Origin: Malus domestica
Lineage: Eukaryota > Streptophyta > Magnoliopsida > Rosales > Rosaceae
Reading direction: 5' to 3'
Assembly: GCF_042453785.1 (NCBI RefSeq)
Contig: NC_091672.1
Location: 3,254,001 to 3,318,000 of the forward strand
DNA: 64,000 nt
Shown: piece by piece, positions 22,048-34,352 of the stretch
Layout of the letters: every line of letters starts with the position of its first letter
Numbering within the stretch: the stretch's first letter is position 1
Notes under the pieces: generated by a model
Told to the model about the DNA's origin: nothing
The model's database searches: none
The model's input: only the letters and a program-made list of their open reading frames with translations
Position numbers and translations under genes: made by a program

Positions 22048-23059
22048 CATACCTGGCATTTCAGACCCGACCTGTTAATCCGATACAACCCGTTAAAATG
22101 AGTATTCGGATGAATGTTTAACGAGTTGAATGGTTAACAGGTTAACCCATTAAGCACCCATTAAATAATGAGTCATTTTGGGTGAACGTGTTAACCACCC
22201 GTTAAATAACGGATCATTTTGGGTGAACCTGCAAAACCCGTTAACCATCTGTTAACACTCATTATTGAAGGCTTTTGTGTAATTTCAATATTCAATAATG
22301 AAACCCTCACTCTGTCTCGCATGTTCTGGCTCCCGTTCTCTCTCGTCTCCCTCATCTTCTTCTCAGAAATTACCACTCTATCCGGTCTCCTGCTGCAGCA
22401 TCTTTAGCTACCTGTAATCTCAACCACACCAGAAACTTCCTCTCCTCCAAAGTCCAAACCCCACTTCAATTCCATCTCTGGCTCTCCCTGCACCTTCCCC
22501 ACCAAATCTCGATCATCAACAATCGTTTCCATGGCGCCCCAAAAGAAGGAAATTACGTTCACTCTTGCTCTGTAAATTCTATTTGGCTGCCAAGAAAGTA
22601 TCTTTATATAAATTTACGAATACCGTTTTGTTTTTTGGTTAATTTACAAATACCCTTTTGTTTGTTTGCTTCGTAAATGTGAATTTCGTAAATTTCCAGG
22701 TGAACAAGCTCAACAGCGGCTGGGAGAAGAAGTGGTACGGAGCGGGAATCTTCTACGAAGTGGCAGAGGAAGTGGAAGTCGGCGTCTTCAAGAAGCTGGA
22801 GAAGCGGAAGGTCCTCAGCAACGTCGAGAAGGCTGGGCTTTTGTTCGCGTAGGAGCTCGGGGTCACCCTATCATCGATTGAAAATAAAAAATAAAAATGC
22901 TAAACTGGTGAAACGAGTGAAACAAATAATCCGTTAACTTAACGGATTAAGTTTGGATGACCCATTAGTTTAACGGGTTGAATTTGAATGATCCGTTAAA
23001 TTAACGGATCAGGTTAAACTCGACCCAAATCCAGTAAACCCGACCCGTTTACAGGTCTA
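22048..23059. mobile_element. Non-autonomous hAT-type element carrying a gene fragment
   Basis: This 1012-base element has an 8-base TSD, TTCGAAAG, at 22040-22047 and 23060-23067. Its left end is CATACCTGG, and its right end on the other strand is TAGACCTGTAAACGGG. Both sub-terminal regions are packed with short motifs such as CCCGTTAA, TTAACGGAT and CGGGTTGA. No transposase is encoded. Between the ends, about 22385-22883, lies a broken fragment of a plant gene (separate entry). The TSD similarity runs a few bases further, so the left boundary is uncertain by up to 4 bases. Confidence 0.75.
22385..22883 (+). pseudogene. Fragment of a DUF1118 / RIQ-like thylakoid protein gene
   Basis: An exon-1 piece encodes transit-peptide-like sequence (PAAASLATCNLNHTRNFLSS, then after a frameshift PCTFPTKSRSSTIVSMAPQK). 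An intron follows with a good acceptor (TTTCCAG at 22693-22699) but a ruined donor (GA in place of GT). The second exon (22700 on) encodes VNKLNSGWEKKWYGAGIFYE and EKRKVLSNVEKAGL. This is typical of plant DUF1118 proteins such as RIQ1/RIQ2 (identified from memory). A TAG at 22850-22852 interrupts the frame, but related residues (ELGVTLSSIE) continue after it. The rest of the gene is missing. It lies wholly inside the hAT element. Confidence 0.7.
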
Positions 23060-23315
23060 TTCGAAAGCATATCAAAATGTGTGACTTGCCCTGTAAGTAC
23101 CAGTGCAAGCAACAAATCTTTTCAATTAGTTCTCAATTTGTACAGGCGGTAAGTGAAAAAGTTAAAAAAAAAAAAACAGATAATAATCCACAAGAAGTAC
23201 AACACCGGAATAACAGAAGAAACTCCTGAAGATCGAAAGTTTTTACAAAGAGAGAGCCGCCCTACCGTCTATACGAACCAAGTGAAGTATACTGCTCCAG
23301 TTTATATTCACTCAA

Positions 23316-26300
23316 CTAAGCCGGGGAGCAAGATTCGAGCTTAGGGAGGAGACTTCGCCAAGCGTCTGCAATACTTTTTGCCAGGCGTGCCTGTCCCTTG
23401 GCAAACTCATGGAAAGCAACCCCCATGTCCGTTGTTTTTTGTTCTTGAAAGTGAACTATCTCTTCATTCATCCGTCGCACTATCGTTTCAAATCTTCTGG
23501 TTGCTTCCTCACCCTCAGCCTTCAACTGCATCACAAAACCAATCTTAGTCAAATAGTGAAGATGCCACCTAACATGTGTAAACCATATACGATTGCATCA
23601 GCTGACTTGCCTCCTTGTACTCGTGCTCAGCTTCGCCCACCCTGTCCGATCTGGTCAACATGAGTTTGTCACTGCAAACCAATCAACACTTATTAGGCCA
23701 ATCAACAATTAAAGACAAAATGAGCGCCAGAGAGTATTTATATCAAAATGGTGAGTGGAATCCAACATTAGTTGAATCAAATGGTCCCCATCATGCTTTT
23801 TCACAAATCAATTTTTTTCTCCTTAAACTTTTATTTTTTTTATTAACTAGAAACCTAAATATGATCACAGGTGCTACTTGTCTGTGTTTTCAGTATACAA
23901 GAGGCTAGCGTAACGGAAAATCCAGACACGCAGAGAAACATAAAACAGTTGGCCAGATGCATACAGATTTATCTCCTTCAACTTAATTGTTTCGGCAAGT
24001 TCACACTGTTGCCTGAAGGCATTTGCTCTCTCAGCTATTGTCGCCTGTTTCAACACACATAAGTAAAAGAATCAGCTTTTATTTTATGACAAATGAAGAC
24101 TACCAGAAGGCCACAATCAATGAGAAAACTTTAACCAAGGGCAATTCCAGGAAGAGCTTCTATTACATATGAACCCAGAATGGTAGGAAACAAATTCCAT
24201 GAGTCCAATGCAGAATGGGAAGGATAAATATTCAAATAATAATTTGTGTCCATGAATTTAGAAGCTAAAGTTATATCCATCGCAAAAAGAGAAGAATGCA
24301 AGTGTAAAGAGTATAATCTAAAGACATGTATCAAGTCAAACACTTCTCACCTTAATAGATTGCACGGCACGGACATAATCTTTCAACGGTTCTTCAAAAT
24401 TCATTAACAGTTGTTGGGCCTACAAAGAGACGAAAAGATATGGTACCACCATAACATATAATGATAAGCTCTTATACAAAATGGAAAACAAAAGGAATGC
24501 ATGCAAAGAAGAACAAGCAAACACACCATAGACACTAGAATGCCAATGATATATATCGAATTCTCAATTCAAGCCTACCTCCTTTTGCAGCCTAATTGAT
24601 AATGTCTCTGACTTCGCCCCAAGCTCGGTAAAGGCCTTTCCAAGAGCATTACCTTCGGAAGCTCCTAGGAGCTTGGCTGCTTTCCCAAAATCTGCTAGAG
24701 ACTGTCCCAGCTCTGCATAAATATAGTTATAAAGAATCACATTCTAACCACATTCAGAATTCAGAATAAGGAAATGCAGCCATAAGGCCCCTACTAGAGA
24801 AATTCAAAAGAAAAAGGTAAAGAAAGAACATTGAGCCTTCAAATCGTCATTACCTCTGTGCCTCTTGACAAGACGGTATGCATGCTTCTGGGCTTCAGCC
24901 AAGTGGTTTTCAAGCTCAAAGATGTAGTGTTTCAACTTCTCATATTCAGGATTTGACTCTTCCACCGGCTTTTCCTTTCCGAGAACAACATCGCTCACTT
25001 TAGATTGTACATCCTGTTAAATACAGAACTGCTGTTATTGTACAACCAGATCAACTCTCAAAAAGGAAAGATACTAGTTTAAGTGACCTATTTAGTTCAA
25101 CAAATACAATAAATGCGGAAGACATCATGCAGCGGAAAGGATTGCCTGTTATGTTTGCACTTGACAATACACTAAAGCATTTAAACAAACAAAACCAGGA
25201 AGGAAAAATAAACTTGAAGGACTTCAGAAAACTTCAACTTATTAATAAGAATATTAATTGTCGAATTGCAATTGAATTATGTGGCATTCAAGACAGACAT
25301 TGGAAGGAGATCTCTTCCTCAAATATTCTCCTACATTTATTTCCATGTGATACACGTTCCATTTTCTATTTGGCTAGACAATCCAGAACGCAGATCATTA
25401 ACCTCATAATGAAAATAGATTATAAACAACTTTTCCAGGGTTGAGAATAATTGTTAGTGTGCACTATTTTTCACACTGAATACAGTGACAATTTTCTACA
25501 GGTTTCCAGTACCTGCATAACAGGATTTAACTGTTCAACCTTCCCACTACAGATTATATATCACAGAGACGGAAGGATAAGCAGAACAAGGTACCGATCA
25601 TTTCTATTTCATGAAAAATGCCTTTTTAGGGCAATGAAATATCCCATGGAAACAGTTAGTCTTAAAAACACTATGCAGAATCAAAGTTACCTTGAAGATT
25701 TGCATCAAATCTGCTGGCTTCTTCTTAAAGATACCAGTCTCGTGAAACCTTAACCTTTCCATTGTCTGAAAAAAGCATATAAACACGTCAACTATTCTAA
25801 AGTCCAACAGAGGTGCCTGATAAGTTATTGACTTTCATAGTAGTGACATGAGAATAACTCTGTGACTCAAGGCATCACTTTAGAAGCACCACCTCTTCAT
25901 CTGCTTGTAAGAAGGTTCTCAGATCCTCACTTTGCTGAAGTTCATGATGTGAAGCTATCCGATTAACAAATACATCCAATGCTTGACGCCTCATCTCAAT
26001 AAATTCAGCACTGAAACGGAACTTTTCTGCATTAAGGACTAAAGTTAGTCACAGTGATAGTTGTTTATTTGGAGTGATTCCAAATTCCAATTCTTGGTGC
26101 AAGGCCAAGTGTGCTGGGCCCCTGGAGGAGTCTAGTTTATCTTTTATTTTCGTTTGGTTTTAAGTTTTCTGTGTTTTCACTTCCGCTAACCACTCTAATT
26201 TCCGCTACCGAATTCTATCCTACACACCAAAAAAGGTCGTACCCAGTGCACAAGGCTCCCGCTTTACGCAGGGTCTGGGAGAGGTGAATGTATCCTACAC

Positions 26301-27440
26301 ACCAACAAAAAAAAAAAAAAAAGAGAGTGAATTTTCTTAGGGTTGGCTCCACCTTGTCACTATCACAATTCCTTCATTCGCAATTTGAATCAACAACTAA
26401 GATACCTATACTAGCTAGTTAAGGCCTACACATGAAGATACAAGTACATAAGTTTAGGCATGACAAAACAATGCACATGACGAGGTGAATATAGCATTTT
26501 CTACTTTACAAGTACAAAAGAGTTCTAAGAAAAAGGGTATAGCTTTGTTGTTACCTACAGCACTCTTTTCTGGAAGAGGTGGAATAAAAATTCCTTTATA
26601 CTTTTCAAAGAGACGATCCCGTAGCCAAACAAAATCACTGTAACGTCGAATAACAATCTTCTCCGGCCCTTGGTATTCAGGAAAATTTGTCTGAAAAAAC
26701 AAACATAGATAGATGTGAATACTCAAGTAGAATTTAACCATTATTATTGCATCAAAATAGACACAAAAACAAGACTGAAAGGAGCAAATTTACAGATCAC
26801 ATGCTCATCCAACTCATTAAACACTCAAGCTCAAAAGATCCAATGAAAAACATCATTCATTTGCACACATATTATAACGAGAATCGCTGATTCATGGACA
26901 ATTGGACCCCAATCTAATAAGGCAGATTCTTGTTCGCTTGTTTCATATTAATTAGCAACGACGCCCTAGGTAAAAGCTATGGTACATAAAGCTAGAATAG
27001 TTATCAATTCGCAGTGCATTTTGAATGACCGTGGAAATACAAATTCTAATTTTCTTTCTTTCGTTGCCCAGGTACCCCTTTTTTTTCAAATTTCCTTGTT
27101 TTCTAAGGCCTATTCTCATTAAATAAACAAAATCCCCTAACAAAGTGAGAATTTATATCTTCCGTACACTCTGAGCTAAAACCAACCATATAGTTACTGT
27201 TAATTACGCAATCAACCCAATCACAGGGACCTTAACCCTAATCAAATCAAAGCCTACAATCAATAACAGAAATTGAGAGCGAAATGACGAAATTACCTTG
27301 GTGATCACTCGGTAGGAGATGTATGCCTGGACGCCATTTCCCAATTTCACAGGATCAGTCACTGAGACTGAGAGGTACGGCTGCGACGACGGAGATCTAG
27401 GGCTCTGCGACGGCCCCGATATGCTTCTCTGCTGCTCCAT
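23316..27440 (-). CDS. SNX1: Sorting nexin 1 (PX-BAR protein)
   Basis: Exons on the minus strand: 27440-27297, 26690-26555, 26026-25893, 25765-25691, 25013-24854, 24712-24579, 24419-24351, 24044-23965, 23671-23611 and 23525-23316. They join in frame to 400 residues, matching Arabidopsis SNX1 (about 402). The PX domain (about 20-135) contains PYLSVSVTDPVKLGNGV and the phosphoinositide-binding stretch VIRRYSDFVWLRDRL. A coiled-coil BAR domain (about 160-400) ends ARLAKSIADAWRSLLPKLE. SNX1 works with retromer on endosomes in vacuolar sorting and PIN recycling. Intron 9 has a GC donor (GAG|GCAAGT). The first codon is not certain: besides ATG 27440, ATGATTACCACG at 27570-27559 is followed by GTAATT and could be a tiny first exon. 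Confidence 0.93.
26231..26290 (-). mobile_element. 5'-truncated SINE copy in SNX1 intron 2
   Basis: These 60 bases are almost identical to the 3' part of the SINE at 18020-18120. They are flanked by a perfect 15-base direct repeat, TATCCTACACACCAA, at 26216-26230 and 26291-26305. Both copies have the same 3' end on the minus strand. Confidence 0.85.
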
Positions 27441-27827
27441 GCAAACACAATCAAACGCCAACAGAAACGAAGATTTCATCTTACGAGCAAATCATCAAAA
27501 CAAAGACCCAACAGAAGAAGACGAAGAGGAAGAGATGAATGGCAGGTTCGTAATTACCGTGGTAATCATGGCGGCGTTGTGATGAAGGTCGGGTCGGGTC
27601 GGGTCGATGAAGAAGATGGGGCGAGACGGAGCTCTGCGAGATTTCAATCTGATAGTCAACCAGAGCGTAAAGCGGTGGAAGTGGGAGCGGAATTTTCTAA
27701 AGTGCGCCGTGTGTGCACCGCGCCCTGTTCCGTGCAGTCGACGCCAGGGAAATGATCAGTTGGATGTCTTGCTGCGTAAATGAGTAAGAAGAAGAAAGTA
27801 TTGCTTGTTTATTGGCATTGCTGAATA

Positions 27828-28190
27828 AGTTTTTTGTTTTTGTCAAAAGGTAAAATTTATTACCAACCACCGTAATTACAAAAGAAGAGGTCCAATTACA
27901 TGAAAAGCACAGAAGAAGATATGGATCCTCAAAACAAAGCCCAAAATAAAGTTTCGAGCCCAGAAACAGGAAAACCCAACAATCTTGCTTGAGTTGCCAC
28001 CACCAAAGCATCGTCGAGAAACAGAGATCCAGCCATCCAAATACGCAAAAATGATGGAAAAGACGACTTTAACAACTTCCTCAAAGCACCACATAGATCG
28101 GAACAACAACCACAAACCAAAGAAAGCTAGTGAGATATGACCCACTAGGAATTAAAGTCACTGAAGGAGAAAAAAAGCCACTAGGGATAG
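27828..28190 (-). mobile_element. LINE (L1-type) 3' end, truncated
   Basis: On the minus strand the sequence runs through a weakly coding stretch to a typical plant L1 3' end. GTAATTACGGTGGTTGGTAA is followed by TAAATTTTACC, a T run, GACAAAAAC and an A-rich tail. The open frames here (for example 27876-28145) are remnants with no recognised domain. The upstream end is not defined. It lies directly upstream of the SNX1 promoter. Confidence 0.5.
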
Positions 28191-28367
28191 AGTCATGGGA
28201 GGTGATGGTGTGAACACCTGCGTCCGAGCTCTACACACTTCTCGGGAGAATCACGTCAAAGCGCGTTGAAGGAGAGTGACTGCAGATCCGTAAATATTTG
28301 GGGTGGAGGAAAGCCGGAGCCAGGTGGGAAGGGTAGGAAGAGGAAGGATTAAAACTATTACAATTAT

Positions 28368-29469
28368 GGGTAAATTACATAGTACCCCTCAGGTTTGAGA
28401 TCTATTACAACCACATACAGCGTCTTTAAAATATTTCACTTTTATACATCATGTATCATTTTATTTCAAAATAATACATCCCTTAGATTTTATGTCCATT
28501 AATCTGTTAAATGCTAACATGGCTACCACATTTGTACTGATGTGGCTGCCACGTGGTAAAAAAATATTTTTTTATACATTAAAAATATTATAATATTAAC
28601 CCAATTAAAAAAAAACATAAAAACCCGAACCCAAATCCTCTTTCTTCCCCCTCTCCTCTCTGCAACTCCCATTTACAAAATCCCTTTCCACTATCCCTCA
28701 CCCACTCCCCAGAGACCTCCCCCCAAGTGACCCACATCCTTATCCCTAACCTAGAACCCAAAAACCTACAACAAGAAGAAGAAGAAGAAAAAGAAGAATA
28801 GGGAGGAAAAAAAATAAGCCATAGTTCGTCCCCCCCAAAACCTGCAAGAAGAAGAAGAAGAGGGAGAAAAAAAAGCCTCAGTTTACGGGAAGGTCGCGGG
28901 GAGGGGGGAAGGGAAGTGGGTTGCGGGTCGCGGCAGGGTCGAGGGGGGGAAGGGAGGTGGGTCGCAGGTCGTGGTGGGGCGGGGGGGGGCAAGGGTTCTG
29001 GGCTTCTTCTTCTTTTTGTTTTTTGCGGGTGGGGGACAAACTGGGTTTGGGGATTTCTTTTGTTTCTTCTTCCTCCCTCTTCTTCTTCTTCTTTTCGTTG
29101 TTGCAAGTATGTGGGTCGCTTGGGGTGGGGGGGGTAAGGTCGCTGGGGGGGTGGGTGAGGGATAGTGGGAAGGGATTTTGTAAATGGGAGTTGCAGAGAG
29201 GAAATGGGGAAGAAAGGGGATCTGGGTTCGGGTTTTTGTGTATTTTTTTTTTGTTTAATTGGGTTAATATTATAATATTTTTAATGTATAAAAAAAAATT
29301 TACCACGTGGCAGCCACGTCAGCATTTAACAGATAAATGGACGAAAAATCTAACGGAGGTATTATTTTGAAATAAAATGGTATATGATGTATGAAAGTAA
29401 AATGTTTTAAAGACGTTGTATGGGGTTATAATAGACCTCAAACCTGAGGGGCTACTATGTAATTTACCC
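28368..29469. mobile_element. Fold-back Mutator-like element (non-autonomous)
   Basis: This 1102-base element has a perfect 9-base TSD, TACAATTAT, at 28359-28367 and 29470-29478. The left end is GGGTAAATTACATAGTA, then CCCCTCAGGTTTGAG. The right end is its inverse. The two arms pair over about 450-500 bases, including the CACGTGG stretch, TTAATATTATAATATTTTTA and the GAAGAAGAAG tract. Only a short G-rich centre (about 28880-28990) is unpaired. Frames in both arms reflect purine and pyrimidine bias and are not taken as genes. A 9-base TSD and long inverted repeats are the hallmark of MULEs. Confidence 0.85.
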
Positions 29470-32088
29470 TACAATTATTTATAGGAATGGGAGTTTCGAA
29501 CCCAAAATTTATGGGTAAAAACTCAACACCATATTCACTAGGATATTGAACCACATGCACTCATTACCTAAACACATATTCTAGAAACTTTCATTTGTAA
29601 GGTTGTAAAAGAGCTTAGTCAAATCGAATCATTATGCTCAAATTTGTAATTATTCTAAGGAAGGAAATTATACCTATGCTAAAACCCGGTGGGAAAACCA
29701 CTATTAACAGTGTGTTGATTGTCCTACCCCTCAATTTCTTCACGTTTTTGGGCCTTCTTAGGGATTCTCACTGAATTGGCGGTTTTACCCTTTTCCTCAT
29801 TTTTGTTGTCTCGTGTCGCTGGAGGTGGAAATACGTTTTTCATTTTCTTGGTTGGGCTTTGGTTTCCTGATGATAAGCGAACATCGAATTGACAGTGCCT
29901 TTTTCCCTTTCTCTCTTACTTTTGTTGTTTCCTTTCACTTTCACTTCATTTTGGAGCTTTGGCTTTAAGACGGGATGTGTGTTTTGTTGCTTCTAAATTT
30001 GGTTGGTCAATTTTCTTTGTCGTTTATTCTGTTTTTGTTTGGACCTTTGGCTTTTCTTTTCGGTTTCTGTTGTTGCAGGAGTGTGGTTTCAGTGATGGGT
30101 TTTCAACTTTCGTTTTTTTAGCCGTTTTGTTAGCACTTTTCGATTATGGACAGGGATGTTTGATTTTTTTTTTTTTGTTGTTTGTTTGTTAGTCTTTCAG
30201 CAGGCTATGACTTTGTGTTTTTGTTTGGTTATTTTTGCAACTCTTCAACGACTTTGTGGTCAAGATTTGAATGGTTCTGTGGTCACGATTTCCAGTTGCA
30301 GCAGTTAGGTTTTTTCTCAAGTATTAGTTTTTTCTGGTGGTCACAGTTTATCCAGTGATGCGGGTGTTGTATTTGGATTTTTTGAGTTCTCTTTTGATTG
30401 TTTTGGTCAATTTGTTGCTTAATTATTTTGTTGTAAAGCGTTTCTACAATGTTCAGTTGCTCTGTAAACATTTAAGATTGATTTTACTCTTGAAAGTTTA
30501 TAGCTTTTGTTAGTTAACATAAAACCAGGTTTTGATTGTTTTTTAGGATTTGGATAGTGTTCTTTTTAAAACTGAAACGGCCATGTGATTTCTTCTTTCG
30601 ATTATTTGGTTTTGTTGGGTTGTCTTTTGATTATTTTAAGTGATCTATTGCCTGATTATTTTGTCACTAAGCACTTATGCGTGGTTGAGTTTCTCTCTAA
30701 AGATTTAAAATTAGTTTTTCTCTTCAAAGTTTACAACTTTTGTTGCCTGGCATAAAATCAAGTTTTGATTGTTTTGGAGCATTTGGATAATCTATGTTGA
30801 TGTTGTGTTTCTTTTTGGACAATAATTTTTTGTGGCATTATTGAAAGTTTATCAGGTGATGTGTTTGTTTAAATTGGATGAGTGCAATTTTGTGCATGTT
30901 AGTTATTAATTTTAAATTTCGGTATTTACCTGGGTTGGATAATTATATGACATTTTTTGTAGTTTTAATCTTGATGAATGGTGTTTGAGCATGGAATTGG
31001 CTGTTATAAATGATGTTGTGGTTCGTGTATTGTTGGTGGTATTCAATTGATCTTTTTTTTTTCCTCGGTTTATCATTTTTTGTTATGGTATTTTTTTTGT
31101 GTTTGTATAGAATTGAGTCTTGACTATTCTTTTGTGTTTTTGTTTAACAATTTATTCAATTATTTCATTTCTTTTTTAGCTTATATTATGTTTTGATCAG
31201 ATGATGTTCAAGTTTTTTGAGTTTTTTGTCTACACTATTTGTGAATTTATAGACCTTGAATTTCATTTGAGCAGTTTAAATGGAAGATCAAGGTCCAACT
31301 CCTCTTAATCTTTGTATTCTTTGATTTTCAATTGTAGAATAATATATTAGTTTTCATGCTACCTCTATGCAATGTGTAAATTTTTGGGTGCATATCCATT
31401 GTCTTTAAACTCTTAATTACACTGATGAATTGACTCTCAGTACTTACTATTCATGTTATTCTTTGATGTTTGTCATCTATGTCTATTTTCATATTATTTC
31501 AAGTGTTAGGTATATCAACTCTTATATTAACTCTATGTAATATGTAATTTTTTTTATGCATATCCATCAGCTTTAAAATGTTAATTACAACAATAAATTG
31601 GCTTTGACTATTCATTATCTCTGTTAGTTTTTAATGTTTGTTATTTGCATCTATTTTCATTTTATTTCAAGTGTCAAATTCAGCATCATTTAATTATTCA
31701 TAGTGTGTTTGACAATTTTTTTTTCTTGCCTTTCCCATGTTTGATTATCAAGCAATAAGTGATTAAGGCGTCTTCTTATGAGATAGACTATTAAATAATG
31801 TGCATGCTACGAAATTATGAATTTTTGCACCAACAAAATGAGGGCCAGTATCGAGTGGTGCCGCATGACACTCACGTTGTGTTCATTGCTAAAACAATTT
31901 TTAACAAGTTGACAAGTATCTTTTTGCCTATTCCACGCCAAAGATTCTTTTTGCTAGACTATAATAGGTTGTATCCTCGGTTGGACAAGCTTGATGTCCT
32001 TACAGGTGATAATATGTATATACATATATGTGTGTGTGTGTGTGTGTATGTGTCGTAGAATGGATTAGTATATATTTTATGAAACATT

Positions 32089-32697
32089 TGTTGGAAATTA
32101 TATATTATAATATGAAATATTGTAATATATAATTTTAATAATTGAATGGAAAATAGTGTTAACCAATTTCTTAGAAAGGTTATGTTGTTTAGGTGTATTC
32201 CCTTGATAAGTGGTGTATACTTATAGATGAAAAGTTACATCTCTTTAATAAGTAGAAATTGGATTCTATATAAACCCATGAAACCATTGGTATTGGACAT
32301 AGAAAATTAGAGTTAATTTTTACTCTTGAGAAATAGGGTTTCCCCACTTTGTTTCTCTCATGCTTCGTGTGTCAAATTCCAAGTCGTGTATTGAGAGTAA
32401 GGAATATATAAAGTTCGCTGGAGTCCGAAGATTGAAGTGCTTTGACTTCAGATTATAAATTGTTGAATCCTGGGACATGGATGCATATCGAACTACAAGC
32501 ATAAGAGTAGGCGCAAAATTCTATCTTTAAGACATTGCATTTATGCAAGCCTCAATCTCTAAGTTTGTCAGTTTTTCTATCTTTATCTCTAGTTGTTTAT
32601 ATTAATCTCATATATAATTGATGTTGTGAATTTCTTTATGATTATTATCATTGGAATCATATTGTTATTTTTCATATTTTCTAATATTGTTCCAACA
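32089..32697. mobile_element. Solo LTR (609 bases) in an RPA intron
   Basis: It starts TGTTGGAAATT and ends TTGTTCCAACA, an 8-base inverted end pair. A perfect 5-base TSD, ACATT, lies at 32084-32088 and 32698-32702. No primer-binding site or second LTR is present. The start and end style is that of Copia LTRs. It sits between the two parts of the first OB fold of the RPA-like gene. Confidence 0.85.
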
Positions 32698-33994
32698 ACA
32701 TTTTGTTGTGGCCTAATTATGTTTCGTTCTTTTTTTTTTTTTCAAATTTGAAGACATTATTGGTCACATGGTTGGAGTCCATCATTTGGAGCCCATACAA
32801 ATGAATCAGAGGATTGATCACAAGTGTGTGGTCATTCAAAATATCAGGTTATTTCCTCTACATAATAAACTTTTTAATTGTTTTTCGTATCAATTGTATT
32901 TATGTCATAGATATCCAAACTGCTATTTTGTGACATTGGACAATCATATACTTTTCTTAAAAATAATTTACTTTTATTCAATCTTAAACTTTTTTTGCAA
33001 AATAAATCCAGATGTTCTCTGGCTGTGTAATTCAAATATTTTGATGTGTGAATAAATTTTTTTATGTTGTGATGTAGTGTTCGGACAACGCGTTACTCAT
33101 GCATATACTGCGTCATATCTCTTTTAATTTTCTTCTTGAAAAATTAGTACAGGTCTCAGTTACTAATTCATCAATTTTCACCTGTGTCTAGCAATGTCTT
33201 AACAATGTATTATTACAATAAACATGTTACGAAGGCTGCATTCATTTTAGGAAGGTTAACTTTCACACTCCCTTTTTTTTTTTTGTTAAACATCATTTAT
33301 TATCGCACACAACATCCATCCAATGTAGACAATGCTTAATTCTGTAAATTTACCCATTTTTTTTCCAAGCGTTTGAGAAACTGTTTATAGTGTGTGGTGT
33401 GACAAGCCCAAATCTCGGTGTCCGAAGGACAACGGGATGGCCACGTGCTTGCTGACACTCGAGGGTGACGCATGTCATTTTATGAATGCATATGCCAAGA
33501 ACATGTGAAACATGCGTATAATTTTTTCGTGCAACAACACAATATAGTAATCAAGTACAAGCCTTAATAAAATATAATATTCAACTCCCAACAATGTAAA
33601 AGTGATAATGCATGACATGTTCAGAGCATACGACTAATTTGAAATACAAGCGGAAGGAATATTAGAAAGTGCGATTACAAGAGGAATGAGTCCTACACTG
33701 AAAGGACTCGAAGATACCAATGCGAGAGTGCCATGACGCCGGGATTATACGCCTCGATTCTAAGTCCTGAGGGGGCGTAAAACAAAACATGACTGGACCA
33801 AGTTATATATAAGTAATACTAAAACAATTATTCTTCAACATACTAACCTCCAGTGTAGAAAACTCATATAGCATAATAAGTAATAGGTTTTCCGAAAACC
33901 CTACCATGCCATAAAACCTTCGTATAACATATATCATATATAGTGTGCTTAGTAGTGGTATCACAATCACCCAAAGGCACTATATCACCCGTCC

Positions 33995-34215
33995 GAAGGT
34001 CATATATAAATATCTTCCGACTGAAGCCAATACATCGTCTGGCCGAAGCCATATATAAATATCTTCCGACCGAAGCCACTGCATCACCCGACCAAAGCCA
34101 TATATAAATATCTTCCGACCGAAACCACTACATCACCTAGTCGAAGCCATATATAAATATCATTTGCCCGAACGCCCCTTATCACCCGCCCGAAGGCATA
34201 TATAAGTATCATTTC
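33995..34215. repeat. Minisatellite, about 49-base unit, 4-5 copies
   Basis: A unit beginning CATATATAAATATC and containing CCGAAGCCACTGCATCACCC repeats four to five times with substitutions. The last copies are the most diverged. It lies inside the large solo LTR. Confidence 0.75.
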
Positions 34216-34352
34216 CATATGTAAGCACAAAAAATCATAAACATAATCTTTCCAACATATATATCTCATCAGAGCTCAATAGCTCAAACATCATATCATA
34301 AATCATATTCATAAATATCTCAGTAAGCATAAATTCGATAAAGCATGATATT

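Noticed and set aside
28588-29370. Several long frames on both strands (up to 172 codons)
   Set aside because: They are products of GAAG/CTTC and G-rich tracts in the two arms of a fold-back element, and mirror each other.
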